A stretch of DNA of 13,716 bases from Candidatus Latescibacterota bacterium (GCA_016209865.1 JACQVL010000159.1:1-13716), one strand, 5' to 3'. Numbered from the stretch's first letter, positions 1 to 7,537 are shown. Notes: generated by a model from the letters alone, not told the origin. Program-made: numbers and translations.

Positions 1-86
1 CCGTAGGGGCGATCCTTGTGATCGCCCGCATCGGGGCGAATACAAGATTCGCCCCTACAGGTCTTTACCGATTTTGGTCGTCAAAA
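1..86. repeat. Dispersed palindromic element, copy A (cut at the contig edge)
   Basis: Nested inverted repeats are visible. The outer arms GTAGGGGCGA (3-12) and TCGCCCCTAC (49-58) enclose two hairpins, GGGCGATC/GATCGCCC (7-14, 20-27) and GGGGCGAAT/ATTCGCCCC (33-41, 47-55). The right flank, CAGG..TTACC..TTTGGTCGTCAAAA to about 86, matches the flank of the copy at 4931-4987. Bases 1-40 are identical to 13677-13716. There is no coding potential. It is probably a MITE-like or REP-like non-autonomous repeat. Confidence 0.85.
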
Positions 87-101
87 TTCATTAGGGACAT
101 G

Positions 102-115
102 TTCGCGGGAATGAC
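102..115. repeat. Half of a REP-like hairpin
   Basis: TTCGCGGGAATGAC is identical to the right half of the complete hairpin at 13562-13586. The left half is missing. It is likely a truncated copy left beside the palindromic element. The rest of 87-227 is AT-rich and shows no gene or other recognisable structure. Confidence 0.5.
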
Positions 116-227
116 CGGCTTTAGTTAGAGAATAAAGAAGTGTACGTTATTTTCGTGCTCCTGTCAACAGTTTTTTCGTCATCACGTGGATCGGGTGAGC
201 CGGGCCTCGCGTTCCCCTAATTTCTCG

Positions 228-256
228 TTGACAACCTCCCATCGAGCGTCTATGTT
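228..256 (+). promoter_or_regulatory. Sigma-70-type promoter for the SPOR/PBP operon
   Basis: A perfect -35 hexamer TTGACA (228-233) is followed by a 17-nt spacer and TATGTT (251-256, four of six bases matching TATAAT). Transcription would start near 263. That rules out the GTG at 186 and the ATG at 252 as starts for the following gene and leaves a leader of about 64 nt before the ATG at 327. Confidence 0.6.
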
Positions 257-326
257 ATGGAGCCAGGGGCACGGCAGGCTGTGTCCCTGGTTGTGTGAGG
301 CTGGAACAACCTGGATCGCCACCACC

Positions 327-1319
327 ATGGTCTACCTTATCCGCTTGCTGTTCGTGAGACTCGCCGGGACGTTGTTCTGCTTCGTGATGATCACCTTCGG
401 GCTCCTGTATGTGGTGTACACGGCAGGCTACCGGGGGGTGTACGACGGAGGGTGGATCATCGCGGCGGCGTGCGGGGCGTACGTCCTCGTCTCGGCGGGG
501 GCTAACCGGGTCGGTCAGCGTCGGGTCCAGACGTTGCAGGCTGTCGCGCGTCAGGCGCTCCAGGCCGGACAGATGGAGCAGGCGCAGCACGCGATGCGGC
601 TGGCACTCCGATGGCTCGATGCTGGCTGGGTCGTGCCGTCGACGAGAGGCTGGCTGCGGCATGACCTCATCGTCGCATCGTCGGCCGCAGGGTTTTCCCC
701 GGATGAGCGCCCCCAGACGACGCCCGGTTCCGTGCCAACTCGACCGTCTCGACGGTTCCCGACGGTCACCCCTGTCCATCTGGTTTCCCGGCTCTCGGCT
801 GCGCTGTCCGGGATGCGCCCGGCCCTCGCCCGGACCGCCCCCTCGTTCTGGCCTGGCCATCTTCCGCGCCGATGGCGCCGCCGGATGCGATGGATGGTCG
901 GAGGGACGGCCCTCATCGTCGGGGCGGCGTTGACGAGTGTCTGGCTGGTCCAGAGCCGGGAGGAGCCGAACCTGTTACCTCTCCAGACCGCGCATGTCGC
1001 GGCCTATGTATCGAGCAACCCGTTCACGATCCAGGCCGGCGCGTACCGCACGCAGCACGAAGCGGAAGAGGTCGTCCGAGCCATCCGGCAGCAGGGAGAA
1101 CCGGCCTACTGGCGGAAAACGACGACGAAGAACCAGGGGGTGTTTTTCCAGGTGAGGGTCGGAGATTTTTCGACGAAACGAGCAGCGATGAAATACTGCC
1201 GGACCCGCATCCAGCGGGAGGTGCTCCCGCGCGAGGCGTTCGTGACTTTCTTCGAGGGTGGGTTCGTCACGCTCGACCCGGTTCTCCCTCAATCAGCCCG
1301 GAACGGGGCACCGCGATGA
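327..1319 (+). CDS. Membrane protein with C-terminal SPOR domain
   Basis: A 330-residue inner-membrane protein. Two hydrophobic helices lie near the N-terminus (about 7-33 and 42-60). An Ala/Gln-rich helical stretch follows (65-98), then a Pro/Arg-rich linker, a third membrane helix (about 190-208), and a periplasmic SPOR-like domain (about 231-305; begins PFTIQAGAYRTQHEAEE and includes FFQVRVGDFSTKRAA). SPOR domains bind glycan strands stripped of stem peptides and concentrate at division sites. The reading frame stays open up to a GTG at 186, but a promoter at 228-256 makes the ATG at 327 the better start, although no strong ribosome binding site precedes it. Its stop overlaps the next start (ATGA), so it is coupled to the downstream gene and to the PBP. 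The likely role is recruiting or regulating the peptidoglycan synthase. The SPOR call is fairly secure; the exact start is less so. Confidence 0.75.
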   Translation: MVYLIRLLFVRLAGTLFCFVMITFGLLYVVYTAGYRGVYDGGWIIAAACGAYVLVSAGANRVGQRRVQTLQAVARQALQAGQMEQAQHAMRLALRWLDAGWVVPSTRGWLRHDLIVASSAAGFSPDERPQTTPGSVPTRPSRRFPTVTPVHLVSRLSAALSGMRPALARTAPSFWPGHLPRRWRRRMRWMVGGTALIVGAALTSVWLVQSREEPNLLPLQTAHVAAYVSSNPFTIQAGAYRTQHEAEEVVRAIRQQGEPAYWRKTTTKNQGVFFQVRVGDFSTKRAAMKYCRTRIQREVLPREAFVTFFEGGFVTLDPVLPQSARNGAPR

Positions 1320-2146
1320 GTTGGCGCTCGCTGTCCCCGCTCACCGTCGTCCTGGGTGGCCTGCTGGTCTTCCTTCTGATAGAGTTCCGGCTGAACTTCC
1401 TCGAACGAGGGATGGGGGCGTACCTGGATTACCACAACCCGGAACGGCCCCGGCTGGCCAAGTTCGTCCAGCAGGAAACGCGGAACATCGAGGCCCGGCA
1501 GAAGCTGGAGACATTGCTCGACCAGCGGGCCCACCGCGCGGAGCCCCGCGAGCCAGCCCCGGCCGCCGTCGCGCCGTCGGAGTTCGTCGAGCTGGAGGGC
1601 GGACAGAAGCTGGTGATGACCCGCGCCCGGTTCCTCGACGCCTACCAGAAGCTGGAGCAGACTCCTCGCGCGCTGCCGCCATCGAGCGAGTGGGACGCCG
1701 CCCTCCGGCATGACCGGTGGGGGAAGACGATCCTGACCCGGGGAGGATGGTTCCGGAAGAACCGGCTGTTCTTCGTCGACGACCAGAACAAGGTGCTGAG
1801 TGAGGTGTCGCTTTCCACCGAGCAGTTTGCGCTGCTCAGGGCGTACGGCGCGGCCGATCTCTCGCAGATCGACCGGCCGCATATCCAGGTGTACCCGCCC
1901 CAGACGTTCTTCGCTGCCCTCCGGACGCTGCCCGAACCGATCCGCGACCAGGCCATGAACCGGGAAACGCTCTCCGACGTCGAAGACCGCGCCATCCGGG
2001 TCGGCGTCTCGGATGCCAGCGCGGACGGGCTGATACAGGTCATCGTCGAAACGTTCGGGGATGACCAGTTAGACTATACCTCGATCACCCTGTCCGAAGA
2101 GACGATGCAGGCACTCTTACAAGCGCTCGGAGGGGTCAGTCGATGA
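1316..2146 (+). CDS. Unknown single-pass membrane protein in PBP operon
   Basis: A 276-residue protein I do not recognise. It has one N-terminal membrane anchor (about residues 8-24) followed by a charged, probably periplasmic region. Residues about 50-70 are helical (KFVQQETRNIEARQKLETLL), followed by an Ala/Pro-rich linker near 71-85 and a folded-looking C-terminal half containing WGKTILTRGGWFRKNRLFFVDD. It overlaps its neighbours by 4 nt at both ends (ATGA and ATGA), so it is almost certainly co-translated with the SPOR protein and the PBP1A-type enzyme. From context it could be an accessory factor or activator of that synthase, analogous in position but not in sequence to Lpo-type activators. 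That is inference only. Codon use and GC content match the neighbouring genes. Confidence 0.75.
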   Translation: MSWRSLSPLTVVLGGLLVFLLIEFRLNFLERGMGAYLDYHNPERPRLAKFVQQETRNIEARQKLETLLDQRAHRAEPREPAPAAVAPSEFVELEGGQKLVMTRARFLDAYQKLEQTPRALPPSSEWDAALRHDRWGKTILTRGGWFRKNRLFFVDDQNKVLSEVSLSTEQFALLRAYGAADLSQIDRPHIQVYPPQTFFAALRTLPEPIRDQAMNRETLSDVEDRAIRVGVSDASADGLIQVIVETFGDDQLDYTSITLSEETMQALLQALGGVSR

Positions 2147-4149
2147 CGGCCTCTCTGCTTCGGCGGCTGTTCTACGCGGTCGGCGGCCTGCTCGTCCTCG
2201 CCGGGATCGGCCTGCTTGTCCTGTTCTTCACGATCATCCCGACCATCCCCCAGCTTCCCGACCGGCTCGACGAGATCTTCGGACAGCCGACGGAGGTGTA
2301 CGGGATCGGCCCGTCCGGCGAACCGGTGCTGGTGGCCACCTTCGGCGGCCGGATGCGGGTGCCGCTCGACCAGATGGCGGACGAGTTCAAGCACGCTCTC
2401 CTGGCCGTCGAAGACGACCGGTTCTACGAGCACCACGGGGTGAACAAGCTGGCGACGGTGCGGGCGTTGATCAGCAATCTCCGGTCTCGGGATCTCGTCG
2501 GTCAGGGGGCGAGCACGATCACCCAGCAACTGGCTCGCAACCTGTTTTTCTCGTTCGAGAAACGATGGAAACGCAAGCTGCGCGAGATGTTGGCCTCCTT
2601 TCAGATCGAAACCCGGTTCTCGAAGGATGAGATCCTGAGCGCGTACTGCAACCATATCTATTTCGGGGCGAATGCATACGGGATCGAGTCGGCGGCGCAG
2701 ACGTACTTCGGCAAGCACGCGAGTGAACTGCTCCTGGGTGAAGCCGCGTTGTTAGCCGGACTTCCCCAGGCGCCGAGCGTCTACGACCCGTACAAGAACA
2801 TGCCCTTAGCGTTGGAGCGCCGGCGGGTCGTGCTCGACCGGATGGCGGTCAACGGGTACATCACCCCGGAGCAGGCGCGCCAGGTGGCCGACGAGCCGGT
2901 CGTCCTGAAGGGGACGGCCGTCGGCCCCGCCCGCGGTCCGTACTTTATCGACTACGTCCGGCACGTGATGATCGAGCGGTACGGCGTGGACCTGGTCGAT
3001 TACGGCGGGCTGAAGATCTATACGACGATGGACATCCGGCTTCAGGAAGCGGCCCAAGAGGCGGTGAAGGAGAAATTAGCGGAGCTGGATGAGGCGGTCG
3101 GGGACAGCGTGTTTCAGACGATCAGCTTGGAGCAGAAGAAGAACGCCCTCCAGGCCGCTCTCGTCGCCATCGAGACGAAGACCGGGGCCGTCCGGGCGAT
3201 CGTCGGCGGGCGGGATTTCGCGGTCAGCGAGTACAACCGGGCGGTCCAGAGCAACCGGCATCCTGGCTCCGGGTTTAAACCGGTGATCTACTTAGCCGCC
3301 GTCGACCGGCTCGGGTATATGCCGAACACGGTCGTCGTGGACGAACCGGTGTCGTTTCCCACCGGGGACGGAGAGGCGGTCTGGGAGCCGCAGAACTTCA
3401 GCCGGGACCATCAGGGGGAGGTCATCCTGAAGAAGGCGCTGATGCGGTCGCTCAACGTCATCTCCGCGAAACTGATCGATGAACTCACCCCCCCCGCCGT
3501 GGTCGACTACGCCCGCCGGCTGGGCATCACGAGCAAGCTGCCGCCGCTCCTGTCCTTAGCGCTCGGGACGGCGGGGGTGTCTCCGTTGGAGATAGCGGCG
3601 GCGTATGCGGTGTTCGCCACCGAAGGGATCTACCGTCCTCCGTTCGTCATCGCCCGGGTGGAAGACTCCCGCGGCCGGGTGCTGGAGGAGACGAAGGGCC
3701 AGAGCAAGCGGGTGGTGAGCGAACAGTCCGCCTACCTGGTGCTCGACATGATGCGGGGAGCGGTCGAAGGGGGGACGGCCTTTACGGTCAGACAGCTCGG
3801 GTTCGACCGGCCATGCGCGGGGAAAACGGGGACGACGAGCGATTCCAAGGATGCGTGGTTTAACGGGTTTACCCCGACCCTCGCCACCTCGGTCTGGGTC
3901 GGGTACGACGACGCCCGGCCGTTGAAACGGATCAAAGGCCGGGAGATGACCGGAGCAGCCGGCGCGATTCCGATCTGGGTGGAGTTCATGAAACGCGCCA
4001 CCGAGCAGGAGTCCAAACGGGATTTCCCCGTCCCGCTCGGGATCGAATTCCTGACGGTGAATTCAAAGACCGGGGCGGCGGCCACCCCGGCGGACACAGT
4101 GGCCGCCTTGCGCGTCGCCGTCCGCGGCGCGACGCCGGTGACGCAGTGA
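2143..4149 (+). CDS. Class A penicillin-binding protein (PBP1A family), bifunctional
   Basis: A 668-residue peptidoglycan glycosyltransferase/DD-transpeptidase that polymerises lipid II and crosslinks stem peptides in the periplasm. It has a short cytoplasmic tail and a membrane helix (about 10-33). The GT51 domain shows EDDRFYEHHG with catalytic Glu90, GASTITQQLARNLF, RKLREM, YCNHIYFG and LLAGLPQAPSVYDP. The transpeptidase domain has all three motifs: SGFK (Ser376, Lys379), SLN (436-438) and KTGT (561-564). All active-site residues are intact. The length is somewhat shorter than E. coli PBP1a and close to compact PBP1A forms in other phyla. The start overlaps the previous stop and is preceded by a strong GGAGGGG site at 2129-2135. 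It is the third gene of the SPOR/unknown/PBP operon. The gene to its right is convergent, 23 nt away, with no obvious terminator between them. Confidence 0.97.
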   Translation: MTASLLRRLFYAVGGLLVLAGIGLLVLFFTIIPTIPQLPDRLDEIFGQPTEVYGIGPSGEPVLVATFGGRMRVPLDQMADEFKHALLAVEDDRFYEHHGVNKLATVRALISNLRSRDLVGQGASTITQQLARNLFFSFEKRWKRKLREMLASFQIETRFSKDEILSAYCNHIYFGANAYGIESAAQTYFGKHASELLLGEAALLAGLPQAPSVYDPYKNMPLALERRRVVLDRMAVNGYITPEQARQVADEPVVLKGTAVGPARGPYFIDYVRHVMIERYGVDLVDYGGLKIYTTMDIRLQEAAQEAVKEKLAELDEAVGDSVFQTISLEQKKNALQAALVAIETKTGAVRAIVGGRDFAVSEYNRAVQSNRHPGSGFKPVIYLAAVDRLGYMPNTVVVDEPVSFPTGDGEAVWEPQNFSRDHQGEVILKKALMRSLNVISAKLIDELTPPAVVDYARRLGITSKLPPLLSLALGTAGVSPLEIAAAYAVFATEGIYRPPFVIARVEDSRGRVLEETKGQSKRVVSEQSAYLVLDMMRGAVEGGTAFTVRQLGFDRPCAGKTGTTSDSKDAWFNGFTPTLATSVWVGYDDARPLKRIKGREMTGAAGAIPIWVEFMKRATEQESKRDFPVPLGIEFLTVNSKTGAAATPADTVAALRVAVRGATPVTQ

Positions 4150-4172
4150 TCCCCTGCAATCTCCCCTTCCTG

Positions 4173-4910
4173 TCACACTTTTCTATTGCGAGTCAGAATC
4201 ACCCGCCTGACCACCGCCACCAGCGTCCACGCTAAGATATGCACGTCGAGCCACAACGACCAGCGCTGAATGTAGTCGATGTCGAGTTGCACCTTCACCC
4301 GCACATCGTCTAAGGACACGTCGTATTTATGGTCGGTGTGAATCTGCGCCCAGCCGGTAATGCCTGGCTTGGCCAGGAGTCGAGCCTCATAATCTGGCAC
4401 CTCGTGGCGCAAACGCTCGACGAAATACGGCCGCTCCGGGCGCGGTCCGACTAAGCTCATCTCCCCGCGCACGACGTTCATCACCTGAATCGTCTCGTCC
4501 AGCCCGAACCGGCGCATCAGCCGTCCCATCCGGGTGGCCCGCGGGTCGGGGTTCGTCGCCCAGACCGGCCCGGTCGTGTCCTCCGCTCCCTGGATCATGG
4601 ATCGCAGCTTGTAGAGGATGAATTCCCGTCCCCCCTGACCGATGCGGACCTGCCGGAAGATGACCGGCCCGCGCGAGTCGAGTTTGATCAAGATGGCCAG
4701 GATGCCCCACACGGGCAGCAGAATGGGCAAGGCAAGGCATGACAGCCCGATATCCATCCCCCGCTTCACGATCGCCCATCCCCCCGACGGGGTGGGCCGG
4801 AGCGGCCCGGCGTGGTCCGCGGCCGCGTCCATGCCCGGCGACCGGGGAACGGAGGAACGGGGTGGATGGTGGGACTGCAGACGGCGCCCTGTATGCTGAG
4901 ATGATCGCAC
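4173..4910 (-). CDS. WcaJ/RfbP-type undecaprenyl-phosphate sugar-1-phosphate transferase
   Basis: A 245-residue bacterial sugar transferase (Bac_transf family). It moves a sugar-1-phosphate from a nucleotide sugar onto undecaprenyl phosphate, the first step of exopolysaccharide, capsule or O-antigen synthesis. Visible features are a Pro-kinked hydrophobic re-entrant helix (about 52-76), GPVIFRQVRIG, the KLRSM segment (101-105), the Asp-Glu pair in RFGLDETIQ (138-139), MSLVGPRPE (151-159), KPGITGWAQI (181-190), and a C-terminal LDIDYIQRWSLWLD. This is the single-domain form without the N-terminal membrane bundle of full WcaJ. The start is a GTG with a fitting GAGG site 7 nt upstream. An ATG at 4830-4832 (27th codon) is possible but has no ribosome binding site. 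No other polysaccharide gene is adjacent, so the product cannot be named. Confidence 0.93.
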   Translation of the reverse strand: MRSSQHTGRRLQSHHPPRSSVPRSPGMDAAADHAGPLRPTPSGGWAIVKRGMDIGLSCLALPILLPVWGILAILIKLDSRGPVIFRQVRIGQGGREFILYKLRSMIQGAEDTTGPVWATNPDPRATRMGRLMRRFGLDETIQVMNVVRGEMSLVGPRPERPYFVERLRHEVPDYEARLLAKPGITGWAQIHTDHKYDVSLDDVRVKVQLDIDYIQRWSLWLDVHILAWTLVAVVRRVILTRNRKV

Positions 4911-4930
4911 CGAAGGTCCTCAACCGGAAT

Positions 4931-4987
4931 TGTAGGGGCGAATCATGATTCGCCCCTACAGGCGTTACCCATGTTTGATCGTCAAAA
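4931..4987. repeat. Dispersed palindromic element, copy B
   Basis: Bases 4931-4960 form a perfect 30-bp palindrome without a loop (half-site TGTAGGGGCGAATCA). It is followed by a flank ending TTTGATCGTCAAAA (to 4987) that matches copy A. The left flank seen at the right contig end is absent, so this copy is shortened. It separates the divergently spaced ends of the sugar transferase gene and the ADP-ribosylglycohydrolase gene. A hairpin here could affect transcripts, but no U-tract follows on either strand. Confidence 0.88.
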
Positions 4988-5017
4988 GAATATACGGAAA
5001 AAGTCCTCTCAGAAGAT

Positions 5018-6067
5018 TTATGATGAGAGCCTGATACTCCGACAGAGCTCCCGCGCCAGGTCCCGGATGGGCGGTTCCGGGTTCGCCTGTTCGACCGACT
5101 CGACCCAGGCAGTCGGGATGGCGTCCACTCCCTTGAGCGTCCCGGCCACGATCCCAACCGTCCCGGCGATCGTATCGTTGTCCCGGCCAAAATTCACGGC
5201 GAGCGGGATGGCCTCCGCCGGCTCTCCACCCGCCCATTGCAGGATGCCGAGCGCGACCGCCAGGATTTCCGCCGGGTCACAGGGCGTGGCGCGGGGCAGC
5301 GTGTTCTGGAATTTCTCGATCAACTCCCGTCCGGTCTTCGACTGGCGGGCGACGTCGAGCGCCCGTTCGACATGGCGCAGGCAGACTCGCCCGAAGATCG
5401 GCCGCGTCCCCAGGTGGTACGGGTCGTCGTACACCCCCGCGATGACTCGATCCATCCGTCCGGTCGCGGTCATCGACCGGCTGACGAGGGCGGTGAGCAT
5501 GGCGGTCGCGTCCCGAGCATAGCCGAGATCGAAGAACGCCAGTTCAAACGCTCGCCGGTACGCCGTCCGCGGAGCGCCGGGGAAGAGGAACCCCAGCGGG
5601 GGCAGGGTGATCAGCCCGCCGCAGACGACTTCTCCCCCGTAGAAACTCTGGAGCCGGACGGTGCGCCGCGGCCCGGTCCTGGACAGGAAGCCGCGACTGA
5701 CATCCGCCCATTCCTGAAACCATGCCTGCTCGAGACTCCCCGGTGTTGCAGCCCGGTGCCGGCGGATGAACTCGGTCGCCAGGCTTCGGCCGGTGAGCCG
5801 GCGGCCGTGACGGATGAGGAGGCTGGCGACGATCAGCTTCAACCGGGTATCATCCGTGTACGTGCCCGCGCGGGCGTTCCGCTTCCAGACGTAGGCCGGG
5901 CCGGGCGGACGATGGTACGGGAGCAGCGACGCGATCCACCCGTGATGCTTCTCGATCTCCGAGTGGTGGAGCATCTCGACCGGGCCGCCCATCGCGTCCC
6001 CGATCGCGGACGCGATCAGGCCGCCGTAGACGTGCTTGAAGAGAGGGGCCTCGTCAACGGTCGTCAC
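5018..6067 (-). CDS. ADP-ribosylglycohydrolase (ARH/DraG family)
   Basis: A 349-residue all-helical hydrolase of the DraG/ARH family, which removes ADP-ribose from proteins or small molecules using a binuclear metal centre. The N-terminal family signature (YGGLIASAIGDAMGGPVE, residues 14-31), the first metal-binding motif TDDT (71-74) and the C-terminal motif DNDT in FGRDNDTIAGTVG (residues 293-305) are all present, so it should be active. The start is GTG, overlapping the upstream stop by 4 nt (GTGA), so translation is coupled to the MEMO-family gene. The substrate cannot be inferred. No ADP-ribosyltransferase and no nitrogenase gene is in the window, so a nitrogenase-specific DraG role is not supported. 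It is the last gene of the zinc finger/MEMO/hydrolase operon. Confidence 0.92.
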   Translation of the reverse strand: MTTVDEAPLFKHVYGGLIASAIGDAMGGPVEMLHHSEIEKHHGWIASLLPYHRPPGPAYVWKRNARAGTYTDDTRLKLIVASLLIRHGRRLTGRSLATEFIRRHRAATPGSLEQAWFQEWADVSRGFLSRTGPRRTVRLQSFYGGEVVCGGLITLPPLGFLFPGAPRTAYRRAFELAFFDLGYARDATAMLTALVSRSMTATGRMDRVIAGVYDDPYHLGTRPIFGRVCLRHVERALDVARQSKTGRELIEKFQNTLPRATPCDPAEILAVALGILQWAGGEPAEAIPLAVNFGRDNDTIAGTVGIVAGTLKGVDAIPTAWVESVEQANPEPPIRDLARELCRSIRLSS

Positions 6068-7311
6068 CGTAAGACCATACTCGCGAACGTGACCGCCTGC
6101 TGAGTCGCCGTATCGACCGCCTGATCATACTTGATCAAACGCCCTTCGTGCGCGCCGGCCACGGAGAGGAGGGTGTAGATCGCCGGGTATCCGCAGATTC
6201 GGCGGCGATCCCGGTCGTCACAGATATCCTGGAAAAAGGCGTCGGCATCCACCCGTTCGACCTGCTCGAGCATCCGGAGGTCGGCCGACCTGACCCAGTC
6301 GAGGAATGTCGTGGTCAGGGGGTCACGGTCGCCAAACCGGATGCCGATGTGGGCCAGGTCGACGCCCGCGATTACGCAGACCCGTTTGCCGCTCGACGCG
6401 ATGGCCTGTTCGAGTGCCTGGACGAACCCCTGGAAGGACGGGTGCTCTGCGGGCGGGGTGCCAGCGATCACCATCTCGTGGAACGACCCGCAGAGGATCG
6501 GCACGATCATCGGGCTATACCGGCCGTTCAACAGGTACTGGAGGAAGACGACCTGAAATTCGATCGAGTGTTCGTGTTTGTGGAGGAATTCATCGTCGAG
6601 TACGTCGAATGGACACGCCTGCTGCACCGCCGCCACGAACTCCCGATCCGTCCGCATCGTGCCGAACGGGGTGACAAAATCCTTCGTCGTCATCGTAAAC
6701 AGATGGCGCGATCCCGCATGGCCGATGCCTAAGATGATGAAAAGGTCGGCATCGAGACGCGCGGCCAATTCCCGGTACGCCCAGGCGTAGCAGGGGCCGC
6801 CCCGGTAGAAATCGATGTGCGGGGCGATCAGCCCTTTAATCGGCCCATCGGCCGCCGGGGCGGTCAGTCCCGGCCCGTCGGGCGCGGTAAAAAACCCGTC
6901 GAACTGCACCCGTAGGCGGTCCGGGTCGACCTCGTAGACCATCCCGGCATGGGCGGCGACACGCACGGTCGAGCGTTTGAACGTGTCCTCGATCTGCTGC
7001 CGGGCCTGGACGAACCGCTCGCTCTCCAGCATCAGACAGTCGTCGAGTTGGGCGATCAACGCGTGGAGGTGTTCGCCGGGGAGAACAGACCCGAACTGCC
7101 GGGTGTACGCCGTCTGGATGTCGAGCACGGAGTGCTGACCGTCGAACAGGGAGAGCAGGAACAACACCGGCGGCGGCACGAACAGGGTCTGCTCGGCCAG
7201 GTGGGTGGGATCCCGGAGGCAGACGACCTGCCGCCCTTTGTACTCGATCGGGAACATTTCCACGTTCCGGATTTTGGGATACTCAAGAGGCTGTCGAGCC
7301 GCGTCGCTCAT
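6064..7311 (-). CDS. MEMO-family protein (AmmeMemoRadiSam system protein B) with PqqD/RRE-like N-terminus
   Basis: A 415-residue two-part protein. Residues about 20-105 (QVVCLRDPTHLAEQTLFVPP, LSLFDGQHSVLDIQ, LIAQLDDCLMLES) resemble a PqqD-like winged helix, the fold used as a RiPP recognition element. Residues about 155-415 form a MEMO domain related to aromatic-ring dioxygenases. The putative metal or active-site residues are conserved by alignment from memory with human MEMO1: His165 (APHIDF), His248 (EHSIE), His321 (VDLAH) and Cys373 (RRICGYP). The frame stays open to an ATG at 7575, but that N-terminus is low complexity and overlaps the zinc-finger gene. The ATG at 7309-7311 has a GAGGAA site 5 nt upstream and is chosen. 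The usual partners AmmeA (AMMECR1) and the AmmeMemoRadiSam radical SAM are not beside it. The start overlaps the upstream gene by 29 nt. Function is unknown. Confidence 0.88.
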   Translation of the reverse strand: MSDAARQPLEYPKIRNVEMFPIEYKGRQVVCLRDPTHLAEQTLFVPPPVLFLLSLFDGQHSVLDIQTAYTRQFGSVLPGEHLHALIAQLDDCLMLESERFVQARQQIEDTFKRSTVRVAAHAGMVYEVDPDRLRVQFDGFFTAPDGPGLTAPAADGPIKGLIAPHIDFYRGGPCYAWAYRELAARLDADLFIILGIGHAGSRHLFTMTTKDFVTPFGTMRTDREFVAAVQQACPFDVLDDEFLHKHEHSIEFQVVFLQYLLNGRYSPMIVPILCGSFHEMVIAGTPPAEHPSFQGFVQALEQAIASSGKRVCVIAGVDLAHIGIRFGDRDPLTTTFLDWVRSADLRMLEQVERVDADAFFQDICDDRDRRRICGYPAIYTLLSVAGAHEGRLIKYDQAVDTATQQAVTFASMVLR

Positions 7312-7519
7312 CGCGTTCCTCATCGTCATCCTGTCGGGATGGATGACGGGGGGTTGGGTCGAGGACATCCGCCGTCGTCTCGCAGTCAAGACAACAGAAC
7401 GTCTCCGGGTCGACGCAGTCGAGATGGAATGTCCGGGCGCAGAGCGGGCAGACACAGGCGTCAGACTCGATGACGATCTCACCGCATCCGGGACATTCGG
7501 CGACCAGGTTGTCTGGCAT
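7283..7519 (-). CDS. Small cross-brace zinc-finger protein (RING/PHD-like)
   Basis: A 78-residue protein. Its first 47 residues carry CPGC (Cys9, Cys12), CVCPLC (Cys22, 24, 27), FHLDC (His32, Cys35) and FCCLDC (Cys42, 43, 46). Taking Cys9/12, Cys24/27, His32/Cys35 and Cys43/46 gives C-x2-C-x11-C-x2-C-x4-H-x2-C-x7-C-x2-C. That is a C4HC3 layout able to bind two zincs as in RING, PHD or prokaryotic RING domains. The tail (about 55-78) is disordered and highly charged (DDDEERDERR). The ligand density in this frame, absent from the opposite strand, argues that it is real. Its 3' end overlaps the MEMO gene by 29 nt. No clear ribosome binding site precedes the ATG. It could be a protein-interaction adaptor or simply a zinc ribbon; E3 ligase activity cannot be claimed. 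Confidence 0.72.
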   Translation of the reverse strand: MPDNLVAECPGCGEIVIESDACVCPLCARTFHLDCVDPETFCCLDCETTADVLDPTPRHPSRQDDDEERDERRGSTAS

Positions 7520-7537
7520 AGGCGGTGCTTCGGTGTA

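Noticed and set aside
186-326. SPOR gene starting at GTG 186 or ATG 252
   Set aside because: A TTGACA-17-TATGTT promoter covers 228-256, and the added residues have no domain. ATG 327 starts right at the first membrane helix.
872-1315. N-terminal extension of the second operon gene back to 872
   Set aside because: It is a shadow of the SPOR gene in another frame. The 4-nt ATGA overlap and the membrane anchor mark the start at 1316.
4911-5017. Promoter for the sugar transferase inside the palindromic element
   Set aside because: A minus-strand TTGACG occurs in the element flank, but no -10 lies at a 16-18 nt spacing.
5237-6103. 288-residue plus-strand frame opposite the ADP-ribosylglycohydrolase
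   Set aside because: Antisense shadow. It is low complexity, and the opposite strand holds complete TDDT and DNDT motifs.
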